Origin: Ancylomarina longa
Lineage (GTDB): Bacteria; Bacteroidota; Bacteroidia; Bacteroidales; Marinifilaceae
NCBI RefSeq assembly: GCF_003996985.1
Contig: NZ_RJJX01000009.1
Span: forward strand, 62,001 to 126,000
DNA length: 64,000 nucleotides
Direction of reading: 5' to 3'
The translations under genes were made by a program, and so were the position numbers. The notes beneath the pieces were generated by a model. The model did not search any database and was not told the DNA's origin. It was given only the letters and a program-made list of their open reading frames with translations. Numbering within the stretch: the stretch's first letter is position 1; each line of letters opens with the position of its first letter. Below are positions 25,240 to 34,006 of this stretch, piece by piece.

Positions 25240-25782
25240 ATGAATATTCTCGATATTTTAATTGGACTTCCATTATTGTATGCAATTTATAAAGGATTCA
25301 CCAAGGGATTAATCATTGAAGTGGCTACGCTTCTTGCTTTGATTCTGGGTATATATGGTGCGATTCATTTCTCCGATTTTACTGCAGAATTTATAAAAGA
25401 AAAATTTGATTATAATTCGCAATACATGGGTTATATATCGTTTGTAATCACCTTCCTATTGATAGTTGTGGTAGTAAATTTATTAGGAAAATTACTGAAT
25501 TCATTGGTAGAAGCGGTGGCACTGGGAATTGTAAACCGATTGTTGGGAGTATTGTTTGGCTTGTTAAAGGGTATTATAATATTAAGTATTATAGTCCATT
25601 TAGTCGATTACGTCGATAAAAAATTCAATTTTATTTCGGAAGAAAAGAAATCGGAGAGTTTGCTTTACGAACCAATGCAGACAATTTCTACAACATTGTT
25701 TGATCTTTTCGATTCTGATTTTGCAAGTGCCAAAGATAAAATTAAAGAAAAAGTGAAAGATACATTACCCGTAGAAGTATAA
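25240..25782 (+). CDS. cvpA: CvpA-family membrane protein
   Basis: A 180-aa inner-membrane protein starting NILDILIGLPLLYAIYKGFTKGLI. It has four hydrophobic helices in the first 130 residues (among them ISFVITFLLIVVVVNLLGKLL and RLLGVLFGLLKGIIILSIIVH), as in CvpA, first linked with colicin V production and now with envelope stability. The C-terminus is charged. The ATG at 25240 is preferred to the upstream TTG. It overlaps the next gene by one base (TAATG), so the two are translationally coupled. Confidence 0.85.
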   Translation: MNILDILIGLPLLYAIYKGFTKGLIIEVATLLALILGIYGAIHFSDFTAEFIKEKFDYNSQYMGYISFVITFLLIVVVVNLLGKLLNSLVEAVALGIVNRLLGVLFGLLKGIIILSIIVHLVDYVDKKFNFISEEKKSESLLYEPMQTISTTLFDLFDSDFASAKDKIKEKVKDTLPVEV

Positions 25783-26804
25783 TGAAACAAACCCTAAAGA
25801 AGTATATTCAAAAACTCCCACGTAGAAAATCTTTTCATTTTGAGGGATTTTGTCCGAATTGTGAACATCCTGTTAATGGAAAATTTTGCACTAATTGTGG
25901 CCAGTCTGTAAAAGATTTTCATCGTCCATTTTGGAGTGTTCTTGGCGATTCTGTAAGCGATGCACTTTCTATTGATAACAAATTTGTGCGTACGACTATT
26001 CCGCTTTTGATTCGTCCGGGATACCTTACCAAGGAATTTATGCGGGGAAGAAGAGCAAAGTACACACCACCATTTCGACTGTATTTGTTCCTTACATTTT
26101 TTGCTTTCTTGCTCTTAGCACATAATCACAAACTAGAAATGGATGCTGCAAAAAATTTAACATTTGAGAACGAGAAGGGCAACACTGTGGATCTATTATC
26201 CATGCTTGATGATTTTTCGAATGAAAAAGAGACAACTTCGGGAAATTCTTTGGCGGATTCCATTGCTACCAAAGAGAATCAAAAAGAATTATTGAAGTTG
26301 AGTTCGACTTCGGACTCTTTGGTGAAGAATCAATCGAGTAAAAGAAAAATTGAAGTCTTCGGCAATGAATTGCAAAATAGCAATATAAAAAGGCTGATTA
26401 ATATGTGGCGTTTGAATCCAAGCCTGATGATGGATACTGCCTTCAAAAAGCTATCTCAAACATTATTGTTAATTTTACCGCTTTTTGCTTTATTCTTAGC
26501 CTTACTCTATATTAGGCGAAAGTATTATTTAATAGAACACTTACTGATATCATTAAATTTTCATTCTTTTATCTTCATTATTGTAATTATAAGTGAGCTG
26601 TTAATTATGACAGGAATAGAAATGCTGCATGATTTTGCATTTTATCTTTATCTGCTTATTCCTTTTCAATTACTTTTGGCGATGAAATTTTATTATCGGC
26701 AATCCTGGATAAAAACGATATTTAAGTTTTTTATTCTCTCCTTTATCTATAATATAATGCTGATTTCAGGGATTTTCTATAGTCTGATTTCTTTAGCTGT
26801 ATAA
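25782..26804 (+). CDS. DUF3667-family membrane protein with zinc-ribbon-like N-terminus
   Basis: The 340-aa protein begins with two CxxC pairs (FCPNCEH at about 23-29 and FCTNCGQ at about 36-42), a probable metal knuckle. The conserved DUF3667 core follows: VLGDSVSDALSIDNKFVRT (about 52-70), LLIRPGYLTKEFMRGRRAKY (about 74-93) and a TM segment YLFLTFFAFLLLA. The middle is polar and serine-rich (about 120-200), and about four hydrophobic helices close the protein. The function of the family is unknown. It starts on the last base of cvpA, which suggests a shared role at the membrane. Confidence 0.8.
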   Translation: MKQTLKKYIQKLPRRKSFHFEGFCPNCEHPVNGKFCTNCGQSVKDFHRPFWSVLGDSVSDALSIDNKFVRTTIPLLIRPGYLTKEFMRGRRAKYTPPFRLYLFLTFFAFLLLAHNHKLEMDAAKNLTFENEKGNTVDLLSMLDDFSNEKETTSGNSLADSIATKENQKELLKLSSTSDSLVKNQSSKRKIEVFGNELQNSNIKRLINMWRLNPSLMMDTAFKKLSQTLLLILPLFALFLALLYIRRKYYLIEHLLISLNFHSFIFIIVIISELLIMTGIEMLHDFAFYLYLLIPFQLLLAMKFYYRQSWIKTIFKFFILSFIYNIMLISGIFYSLISLAV

Positions 26805-26843
26805 TTGATCTTTTTTACAGCTATCATGAAATACTAAAATGCT

Positions 26844-26851
26844 TATCTTTG
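26844..26851 (+). promoter_or_regulatory. -7 promoter box of tyrS
   Basis: TATCTTTG matches TAnnTTTG and lies 54 bp before tyrS. The -33 region has no clear TTTG. Confidence 0.4.
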
Positions 26852-26905
26852 ACCTTCAAATTAGAAAATTGATAATTAGAACAATATCAGGAAAAAATTA
26901 GAAGA

Positions 26906-28198
26906 ATGAATTTTATTGAGGAACTCCAATGGCGAGGCATGATACACGATATGATGCCAGGAATAGAAGAACAACTGGAAAAAGAATTAACTTCTGCGTA
27001 TGTAGGGATTGACCCAACAGCAGATTCTTTACATATTGGTCATATGGTTGGTGTGATGATGTTGAAACATTTTCAGGTTGCAGGCCATAAGCCAATCGTT
27101 TTGGTTGGTGGAGCTACAGGAATGATTGGAGATCCATCCGGGAAATCGCAGGAGAGAAATTTGTTAGATGAAAGCACGCTTCGCCACAATCAGGAATGCC
27201 TGAGAGCACAGCTTTCAAAATTTATGGATTTTGATTCTGATGCTGCTAATGCAGCAGAGATGGTGAATAATTACGATTGGATGAAAGACTTTTCTTTTTT
27301 GGATTTTATTCGTGATATTGGTAAGCATATCACAGTAAACTACATGATGAGTAAGGATTCTGTGAAAAAGAGATTGAGTGCCGATTCAAAATCAGGAATG
27401 TCGTTTACTGAATTTACTTATCAGCTGGTTCAGGGAACAGACTTTTTAGAGCTTTATCGTTCTAAAAACTGTAAACTTCAGATGGGCGGATCCGATCAGT
27501 GGGGAAATATCACTACAGGTACGGAGTTAATCAGAAGAAAAGAGGGCGGTACTGCATGGGCAATCACCTGTCCTTTAATCACAAAGGCTGATGGAGGGAA
27601 GTTTGGAAAAACAGAATCCGGAAATATATGGTTAGATGCTAAGAGAACTTCGCCATATAAATTTTATCAGTTTTGGCTGAATACTTCCGATGAAGATGCG
27701 GAAAAATATATTAAAATTTTCACACTGCTTTCAAAAGAAGAAATTGCAAATTTAGTGGAAGAACATAAAGAAGCACCACATCTACGAAAGTTGCAACAAC
27801 GATTGGCGAAAGAAGTTACAACAATGGTACATTCAGAAGAAGATTACAATATTGCTGTTGAAGCTTCGCAAATATTATTTGGAAAATCTACTGCTGAGGT
27901 GTTGCGAAAATTAGATGAAAATACTTTTTTGTCGGTTTTTGAAGGAGTGCCACAATATCAGGTAAGTAAATCTGAATTTGAGAAGGGTGTCGATATTCTG
28001 GAACTTTTGGCAGTAAAAACAGATGTGTTTCCATCAAAAGGAGAATTACGCCGATTGTTTAAAGGGAATGCAATTAGCATTAATAAGGAAAAGAGTCAAA
28101 ATGAAGGACTTATTGTAACTCAGGAACATTTGATAGCAGACAAGTATTTTCTGGTTCAAAAAGGCAAAAAGAATTATTTCCTTATTGTTGCTTGTTAA
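26906..28198 (+). CDS. tyrS: Tyrosyl-tRNA synthetase
   Basis: Charges tRNA-Tyr with tyrosine. The 430-aa class I synthetase has the HIGH motif in [13 protein letters not shown] (about 41-53), [13 protein letters not shown] (about 69-81), the [19 protein letters not shown] region, [10 protein letters not shown] (about 196-205), and KFGKTESG (about 230-237) as the KMSKS equivalent. A C-terminal S4 RNA-binding domain runs from about 365 ([19 protein letters not shown]...). Length and order are standard. It is preceded by a -7 box and seems monocistronic. Confidence 0.97.
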   Translation: MNFIEELQWRGMIHDMMPGIEEQLEKELTSAYVGIDPTADSLHIGHMVGVMMLKHFQVAGHKPIVLVGGATGMIGDPSGKSQERNLLDESTLRHNQECLRAQLSKFMDFDSDAANAAEMVNNYDWMKDFSFLDFIRDIGKHITVNYMMSKDSVKKRLSADSKSGMSFTEFTYQLVQGTDFLELYRSKNCKLQMGGSDQWGNITTGTELIRRKEGGTAWAITCPLITKADGGKFGKTESGNIWLDAKRTSPYKFYQFWLNTSDEDAEKYIKIFTLLSKEEIANLVEEHKEAPHLRKLQQRLAKEVTTMVHSEEDYNIAVEASQILFGKSTAEVLRKLDENTFLSVFEGVPQYQVSKSEFEKGVDILELLAVKTDVFPSKGELRRLFKGNAISINKEKSQNEGLIVTQEHLIADKYFLVQKGKKNYFLIVAC

Positions 28199-28275
28199 TT
28201 TGATGCTTATCGTTTAATTTTAAGTGATAATATGCAAATGAATTATAACCAAATCAAAAACGAAAAATAAAATCT

Positions 28276-28722
28276 ATGAAAACATTGAAGTTTGTCCTTA
28301 TCGTTCTGTTCTCTGTAGTTTTAATGAGTTGTGGTGGCGGTGGCGGAGGTGAGAAAGTAGATGAGATTGCCCCTACACTTACAATAAACAAGCCAACTGC
28401 AAGCCAAAAATTAGCTGCTGGTGCAAATTTAAACATCGATTTTACTGCAAAAGATAATGTTGCTTTAGCTTCTTATAATGTGACAGTTGCTTATGATGGT
28501 GTAAAATCAGTTAAAACTGTTCAGGAATTTTCATTCAACAGTATTGCAGACAAGGATGCTGATGGTAATAATTTACCAACTATTTCCGGAACAAATCAAA
28601 CGATTAATTTTGATATTGCAACAACTGATAATGCTACCCCTGGAAGTTACAAAGTCTCTGTAACTGTTAAAGATGGGACTAGTAATAGCGTGAGTAAGAA
28701 TGTTGATTTTGAAATAGAATAA
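28276..28722 (+). CDS. Small lipoprotein with an Ig-like domain (DUF4625-like)
   Basis: The lipoprotein signal ends at VVLMSC, with the lipidated cysteine at residue 19 followed by a run of glycines, a likely flexible linker and export signal for surface lipoproteins. Residues about 30-148 form a beta sandwich: APTLTINKPTASQKLAAG, DFTAKDNVALASYNVTV and SYKVSVTVKDGTSNSVS. This is the pattern of the DUF4625 lipoproteins of Bacteroidota, an assignment from memory and not certain. 148 aa. A strong terminator follows directly, so the gene is monocistronic. Role unknown, perhaps surface binding. Confidence 0.75.
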   Translation: MKTLKFVLIVLFSVVLMSCGGGGGGEKVDEIAPTLTINKPTASQKLAAGANLNIDFTAKDNVALASYNVTVAYDGVKSVKTVQEFSFNSIADKDADGNNLPTISGTNQTINFDIATTDNATPGSYKVSVTVKDGTSNSVSKNVDFEIE

Positions 28723-28746
28723 TACAGAACTGTTATTGTTATATAG

Positions 28747-28778
28747 AAAAAGGATTGACTTGTCAATCCTTTTTTTTA
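28747..28778. terminator. Bidirectional terminator between the lipoprotein and phosphatase genes
   Basis: A perfect 13-bp stem (28747-28759 with 28762-28774) flanked by A residues on the left and T on the right. The T run contains the stop codon of the opposite gene. Confidence 0.85.
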
Positions 28779-30002
28779 TGTGATAGAATTGAATTCTATT
28801 CCGAATAGGGAAATATCATCAATAACAGCTTTGTTCTTTTTACCTATATCAATATGATGAATTAAGTCTGAAAAAGTGTCTGAGATATTTTTGGGAGTTC
28901 CAAATAGTCTGGTTAAAATTTGATTCCCAACTTCCATTTGGTCCCCATGTTCTAATTCTACCAGTCCATCCGTAAAGCAAAGTAATTTGGAATGATCTGA
29001 GATTACCATTTCTCCAATAGTGATTGCTGGAATTTCATCAAGCATACCTAATCCTATGCAGCCTTTTTTAAGGTAATCTATTTTTAGTGTTTTATAGTTA
29101 TATAAAATCGGAGGGTGATGGCTGGCGTTTATATATTTTAATTTTCGAGTAGTATAATTGTATACTCCTATGAAAAAAGTGAGAAATTTATCACTACTGG
29201 AGTTTTCACAAACCTTTTGATTTAAGGTATGCATTAATTTATCCAGAGGAATGTCGGGACGAAATAATGCCCGAAGTGTGGCTTGAAAATTAGACATGAT
29301 TAGTGCGGCAGGAATTCCTTTTCCAGATACATCACCAATACAGAACCCAAGTTCCTTATCGTTGAAATTAATAAAATCGTAATAATCACCACCAATTTCA
29401 TAATGGGGCTGATAATATCCGCGAGTACTAATGTATTGATTTTGAGGCAAAGTATTTTGATTTGGTATCAATAAACTTTGAATTTTAGAAGCAAGTTCCA
29501 TTTCTTTTTTAAAAGCTTCCTGAATCAATAATTGCTTATACATGCGCTTATTTTCCATGGCAACAATTATAATGTTGGTAATGGTCTGTATAAAGCTTAG
29601 GTGTTTGATAGCAGGACTCATTCCTTCCATCTCTTCATCGATATCGCCAATTAGTACATATGCCAGCATCGAATTCTTGTGGAAAACTGGAATTAGAAAA
29701 TCAAAGACCCAAAGAATTTCCGGAAGATCTCTGGATATATAAGTTATTTCAGTAAAATTACTTAAATGTTGTTCTATTTGAATTTGGTTTATGATATCAG
29801 GAGAAATGCCTGAAACTAAAAGCTGATCCCAAGAAGTGTTAAATTTAAAAACAGCAATTTTCCCGATCTTCAATTCCTCAAATAGAATCTGCTCATATTG
29901 TTTTAATAATTCTTCAATGGAAAGATTCTCGTTGATCGCCTGCGTAATTTTTAGGATAAGATTTAGTTTAAATCTACTATTAACAGATTGTTGTTTGATC
30001 AC
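28776..30002 (-). CDS. SpoIIE/RsbU-type serine phosphatase with GAF-like sensor
   Basis: A 408-aa cytosolic protein. Residues about 15-165 look like a GAF domain (KIAVFKFNTSWDQLLVSGIS). A short helix (KEMELASKIQSLLIPN) links to a PP2C domain of the SpoIIE class at about 195-405. Metal-binding motifs are seen: YEIGGDYYDFINF, GDVSGKGIPAALIM, YINASHHPPILY and LLCFTDGLVE. Such phosphatases usually act on anti-sigma antagonists in partner-switching systems. No antagonist or anti-sigma gene is adjacent, so its partner is elsewhere. Its stop lies inside the T run of the convergent terminator. Confidence 0.88.
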   Translation of the reverse strand: MIKQQSVNSRFKLNLILKITQAINENLSIEELLKQYEQILFEELKIGKIAVFKFNTSWDQLLVSGISPDIINQIQIEQHLSNFTEITYISRDLPEILWVFDFLIPVFHKNSMLAYVLIGDIDEEMEGMSPAIKHLSFIQTITNIIIVAMENKRMYKQLLIQEAFKKEMELASKIQSLLIPNQNTLPQNQYISTRGYYQPHYEIGGDYYDFINFNDKELGFCIGDVSGKGIPAALIMSNFQATLRALFRPDIPLDKLMHTLNQKVCENSSSDKFLTFFIGVYNYTTRKLKYINASHHPPILYNYKTLKIDYLKKGCIGLGMLDEIPAITIGEMVISDHSKLLCFTDGLVELEHGDQMEVGNQILTRLFGTPKNISDTFSDLIHHIDIGKKNKAVIDDISLFGIEFNSIT

Positions 30003-30072
30003 GATAGCGGGATTAAGGTTTACGCTAATTTAATAATTATCGACTCATAAGACAATCGAGGACGTATAATAA

Positions 30073-30102
30073 AAAAAAGGATTCCATGAAGAATCCTTTT
30101 TA
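30073..30102 (-). terminator. Terminator of efp
   Basis: AAAAGGATTC (30075-30084) pairs with GAATCCTTTT (30091-30100); on the minus strand a T run follows (plus A run 30071-30078). Confidence 0.8.
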
Positions 30103-30121
30103 TATGATGAGTTTCGTAAAA

Positions 30122-30691
30122 TTAAGCTTTTACGCGTTCTACATATGCGTGAGTGCGAGTGTCAATTTTAATTTTATCTCCTGTATTGATAAAAAGAGGC
30201 ACCATTATAGTAGCTCCGGTTTCAACAGTAGCTGCTTTTAAGGAGGAAGTTGAAGAGGTATCTCCTCTAATTCCTGGTTCTGTGTAGGTAATTTCCATTG
30301 TTACGTGAGCAGGAAGTTCAACATACAATGGTGTTTCGGTATCTGCATGAAAAACAGCTTCTACGTTATCTCCTTCTTTTAATAAATCAGGAGCATTAAA
30401 TAGTTCTTCAGGTAATGCAATTTGCTCATAAGTTTCTGTATGCATTAAATTATAGCCCATATCATCCTTATATAAAAATTGATGAGGACGTCTTTCAATA
30501 CGAGCTATGTCAATTTTTACTCCCGAGTTAAAGGTGTTATCAATTGTTTTACCTGTTTTTACATTTTTTAATTTAGTTCTTACAAAAGCAGGACCTTTAC
30601 CCGGTTTTACATGTTGAAATTGAGTGATGGTATATAAATCACCTTTGAAATGAATACAAAGTCCATTTCTAAAATCTGCAGTAGATGCCAT
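30122..30691 (-). CDS. efp: Elongation factor P
   Basis: Relieves ribosome stalling at polyproline stretches. The 189-aa protein has three OB-like domains. The tip loop HVKPGKGPAFVR places K32 at the residue modified in other bacteria; no modifying enzyme is seen nearby. The signature RVVERRPHQ-type region appears here as ARIERRPHQFLYKD. Domain III ends in GDKIKIDTRTHAYVERVKA. It has its own good promoter and terminator. It lies downstream of the DUF3108 gene on the same strand, 137 bp apart. Confidence 0.96.
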   Translation of the reverse strand: MASTADFRNGLCIHFKGDLYTITQFQHVKPGKGPAFVRTKLKNVKTGKTIDNTFNSGVKIDIARIERRPHQFLYKDDMGYNLMHTETYEQIALPEELFNAPDLLKEGDNVEAVFHADTETPLYVELPAHVTMEITYTEPGIRGDTSSTSSLKAATVETGATIMVPLFINTGDKIKIDTRTHAYVERVKA

Positions 30692-30761
30692 GATATTTTG
30701 AAATTAATTTTTGAGTGTCTAAAAAATTATTTGTCAGAGCTCTAAAACTCTTTTTGCTTTG

Positions 30762-30792
30762 CAAAAGTAAGAGAAACAATTAATATTCTAAA
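30762..30792 (-). promoter_or_regulatory. Promoter of efp
   Basis: On the minus strand TACTTTTG followed by C (plus 30762-30769) matches the -7 consensus, and TTTA (plus 30789-30792) stands exactly 19 bp upstream as a -33 element. Confidence 0.6.
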
Positions 30793-30828
30793 ATATTAAA
30801 TGCCTTTGTTTAAATAAGAAGGCTAGTG

Positions 30829-31608
30829 CTAATTAGTCGATTCTTTATTGTTCAGAAGAGTTTTTGTAGAAAAATTAGAAAAGTTAATTAGATCACATCT
30901 GAGTGATCCTAGGAATAAATCAAATTGAACCCGAACAGGAATCTTATTTGAATCTGCTGAGATCCAAATCGTCATATCGTCTTCATCTTTAAATGCTCTT
31001 CCCGTTTTTACTATTGGAATAAATTTATAACATCTCACCTCACCAATTTTGCTATCCACATTTTCGTATCCCATAAAGCGAAACTGAAGAAGGAATTCCT
31101 CGTCAGAAAAATAGGTTTGTATTTTGATTATTTCCCCAATTTTTAAATCGGAATTAAAATGATGTGCTCTTGCAAAATAAAAGGCTGAAAGAATATCATG
31201 AATACCTACAGGAACATCTTTAACTCCCGTACGCTGACTCTTAATTTGATTTTTTCCCCTATCAAAAAGTACTTCATTATATCTCTTGTAGTTTCCTTCC
31301 CGAATATCCCGAATAGCCTTTATTGGCAATAGAGTCTTCTTACTGATATAACTCTCGTAGGTGTCTTTTACGCGATATAAGGAATTAAATAAACCAACAG
31401 TTTTACCTGTAAGGGTCGCATGATAAATTTCTGATGTGCCATATTTTTCAGGCTTCAGTTTGAGGGATGCTTTGCCACCGCGAACAAATCCATAATGAAT
31501 TACATATCGCAAGTACTCTCCCTTTTCTCTTTTCTTAGCAGGGTTTTCGCCTAAAATGTTAAATCCCAGGAAAAGCATTAAAATTATTGAAAGAGTATAC
31601 TTGATCAT
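30829..31608 (-). CDS. DUF3108-family exported protein
   Basis: The 259-aa product has a signal peptide (residues 1-20) and a beta-rich body. Family features are GEYLRYVIHYGFVRGGKASLKL (about 31-52), KTVGLFNSLYRVKDTYESYI (about 70-89), IHDILSAFYFARAH (about 137-150) and MTIWISADSNKIPVRVQF (about 215-232). DUF3108 proteins are periplasmic and structurally like beta barrels; the role is unknown. It lies 18 bp after tsaB, so the two are likely cotranscribed. Confidence 0.82.
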   Translation of the reverse strand: MIKYTLSIILMLFLGFNILGENPAKKREKGEYLRYVIHYGFVRGGKASLKLKPEKYGTSEIYHATLTGKTVGLFNSLYRVKDTYESYISKKTLLPIKAIRDIREGNYKRYNEVLFDRGKNQIKSQRTGVKDVPVGIHDILSAFYFARAHHFNSDLKIGEIIKIQTYFSDEEFLLQFRFMGYENVDSKIGEVRCYKFIPIVKTGRAFKDEDDMTIWISADSNKIPVRVQFDLFLGSLRCDLINFSNFSTKTLLNNKESTN

Positions 31609-31626
31609 ACGCAGCGTTTTTTGTTT

Positions 31627-32340
31627 CTATTTAAAGATATTCTTTTTAGGGGTAGTTGCAACAAAATCCTTTAAATAAAATGGTTCGAAATAGGCAACAT
31701 CTTCAAATTGCTTACCTTGGAATTTCTGTTCTGATATTTCAACCATTCCTGATGCAGACGGATATATATTATCAATAAAGATGCCATTTTTACTGTCAAT
31801 AACTTCTGTACATTTTTGTGCTCCATCACCAAAGAAAACAATTTCGCGTTCTAAAAGTTCTTTTGCATACGAATCTGCATCAATTATGGATGCAGTAATA
31901 TCATTAATGATTTCATTTTTAATATTGTAAAATGCTGTGTATACTTCCATCCGACGGGCATCAATCATGGGACAGAAATATGCATTCTGTTTATTCTTTA
32001 TCGTCGAAAGAATTGATGGATTTTGAATAACGGTTAAAGCCATTATTTGTAATGTACTTATAGCCATAAGTGGCAAATTAGCTCCGAAACATATTCCTTT
32101 TGCAGTAGAAACCCCAATTCTAAGGCCAGTGTAGGATCCCGGTCCCATACTGATAGCTACTCCGTCTAAATTCGTTGGAAGTAAATCATTTTCTTTTAAT
32201 ATATTTTGGATGAAAACACTCAAATGACTGGCATGTTTCATTCCTTCTTTATTTTCTTTTAAGGCAAGAAGTTTACCGTCTTTTCCTAAAGAGATGGAGC
32301 ATACAGCAGTAGATGTTTCGATATTTAAAATTAGAGCCAT
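31627..32340 (-). CDS. tsaB: tRNA threonylcarbamoyladenosine biosynthesis protein TsaB
   Basis: Non-catalytic partner of TsaD in making the t6A modification at A37 of ANN-reading tRNAs, such as the tRNA-Asn in this window. The 237-aa protein has the ASKHA fold with ILNIETSTAVCSISLG (residues 4-19), the hallmark VAISMGPGSYTGLRIGVSTAKGICFG (about 61-86) and PMIDARRMEVYTAFY (about 128-142). Length is normal. It is followed after 18 bp by the DUF3108 gene. Confidence 0.94.
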   Translation of the reverse strand: MALILNIETSTAVCSISLGKDGKLLALKENKEGMKHASHLSVFIQNILKENDLLPTNLDGVAISMGPGSYTGLRIGVSTAKGICFGANLPLMAISTLQIMALTVIQNPSILSTIKNKQNAYFCPMIDARRMEVYTAFYNIKNEIINDITASIIDADSYAKELLEREIVFFGDGAQKCTEVIDSKNGIFIDNIYPSASGMVEISEQKFQGKQFEDVAYFEPFYLKDFVATTPKKNIFK

Positions 32341-32506
32341 GTTTTAACTTTTTAAATTATTGCAAAATAAAGGATAAAATGCCAACTGCGATTCATTTTA
32401 AATCAAATTAATGCCAAGGATCCCATTTTTTGATAAAATTTAGCGAAAGAACGATTATTTTCTTGAGAATGATGGCTTGGTAGTAGGTTAGTCAGAATGT
32501 AATTTT

Positions 32507-32544
32507 GCAAAAAAACTCCTGACCAAATGTTTGGACAGGAGTTT
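32507..32544 (-). terminator. Terminator of the efflux operon
   Basis: AAACTCCTG (32513-32521) pairs with CAGGAGTTT (32536-32544); inside lies a CAAA/TTTG mini-stem. On the minus strand T residues follow. Confidence 0.8.
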
Positions 32545-32570
32545 GAACTACTTATAAAATTAAAACCAGA

Positions 32571-33932
32571 CTATAATTTTATTTCTATTCCATTGTAAAA
32601 ATCGAGAATTTTGGTTCTGAAAATATACTCGTATTTTGCTTGCAATAAATTTGATTTTGCTTCGAATAGATTGTTTTTTTCCTGATTGTAATCAACAGAA
32701 TTTACCAATCCCAAATTAAATTTTTCTTCGGTATATCGAAATGCTTCTTCTGTTGAGGAAACTGCAGATTCACTGGAGAAATACTTTTTCATCGCTGCTA
32801 ATGCATTTGCATGAGCCTGCTGAATATCTTTCCGCAAAGCATTTTTTGAATTTTGCATATCCAGTTTAGAACGTTCAATATTAATTTTTGCATTGCTAAT
32901 ATTTCTATTCACTATACCACCATTAAAAATGGGAATACTAAGATTAAAGCCAAATGCTTTATTTTCACGATTGGATAGCTGATCACCAAGTTTCATCTCC
33001 CTTCGTATTATTGTGCTCACACCATTAGCATCCAATCCGAATTCAGGAAAGTCTTTAGAATAACTAGATCCCCAATATCCTGACATGCTTAGGGTAGGAG
33101 TGCGTTGACCTTTAGCTATGATTAAACCTTTTTCTGAACTTTCCAATCTAAGTTTGGCAGCTTTCATTTCCGGGCGAAACTCTAATGCATTAATGAAAAC
33201 AGATTCGGGACTAAGCATAGAACGACTTGCATTAAGGACTGGTAAGTCAGGACTTGTAATATCAAAATCACTTGTATTTTCCAAGTCTAAGAGTTGTGCC
33301 AGGTTAAGTATTGCCAAATCTAAAGAATTAGAATTAGTAACAACATCAAGTTCATCTCTGGCTGCCTGTGCTTTTTGTTCCATTAAAGTCCCTTTAGGAA
33401 GTGTTCCTGCTTCAACCAAAACTTTTGTTCGTTCAATCTGGAGTTGAGTAACTTTAAGTTTTTCCTGAGCAACTTGTAAAAGTTCTTTATTGAATAAAAT
33501 ATCCAAATAATAAGAAGTGATATTTAGTGCTAAATCTTCTTTGGCTTTTTCTACATCTTGTAGAGAGGCAGCCAAATCCAACTCATTTTGTTTTACTGAG
33601 TTCCATTTTTGAAATCCGTTAAAAAGAGTGAGGTTAGTAGAAACTCCTATCGAACCACTCTCTGTATTGATATTGCCATAGGTATTATCCGATCGAAGTG
33701 TACGGCCATAGCTGAAATTATAATTTGTACTACCATTAAGTGTCGGCAGTAGATTGAATTTCGACTGTTTTGTATTGTTTGCTTGTATTTCTGCATCCAT
33801 CTTCCTTAATTGGAGATCAATATTGTGTTCTTTTGCATAAGTAATGCATTTCTCTAAGGTCCATTTCTCCTGTGCGTGAACACTGAATATGGATAGAGCT
33901 AATGCCATAAGCGGGAATAATATTTTTTTCAT
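32571..33932 (-). CDS. TolC-family outer membrane efflux protein
   Basis: Outer membrane channel of the tripartite efflux system encoded by this operon. The 453-aa protein has a signal peptide (residues 1-20), then two OEP repeats: WTLEKCITYAKEHNIDLQL (about 23-41) opens the first, and SPESVFINALEFRPEMKAAKLRLESS near 235-260 the second. Long amphipathic helices and coiled coils follow (NRNISNAKINIERSKLDMQNSKNALR). It is the last of five genes: ATPase, permease, permease, adaptor, TolC. A terminator follows. Confidence 0.92.
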   Translation of the reverse strand: MKKILFPLMALALSIFSVHAQEKWTLEKCITYAKEHNIDLQLRKMDAEIQANNTKQSKFNLLPTLNGSTNYNFSYGRTLRSDNTYGNINTESGSIGVSTNLTLFNGFQKWNSVKQNELDLAASLQDVEKAKEDLALNITSYYLDILFNKELLQVAQEKLKVTQLQIERTKVLVEAGTLPKGTLMEQKAQAARDELDVVTNSNSLDLAILNLAQLLDLENTSDFDITSPDLPVLNASRSMLSPESVFINALEFRPEMKAAKLRLESSEKGLIIAKGQRTPTLSMSGYWGSSYSKDFPEFGLDANGVSTIIRREMKLGDQLSNRENKAFGFNLSIPIFNGGIVNRNISNAKINIERSKLDMQNSKNALRKDIQQAHANALAAMKKYFSSESAVSSTEEAFRYTEEKFNLGLVNSVDYNQEKNNLFEAKSNLLQAKYEYIFRTKILDFYNGIEIKL

Positions 33933-34006
33933 ATTTTGATTCTTTTGATCAGGTGAAGAATTTTTTATTACTAATAAAATCAGTATTAATCCTGATATCC
34001 AAATTG

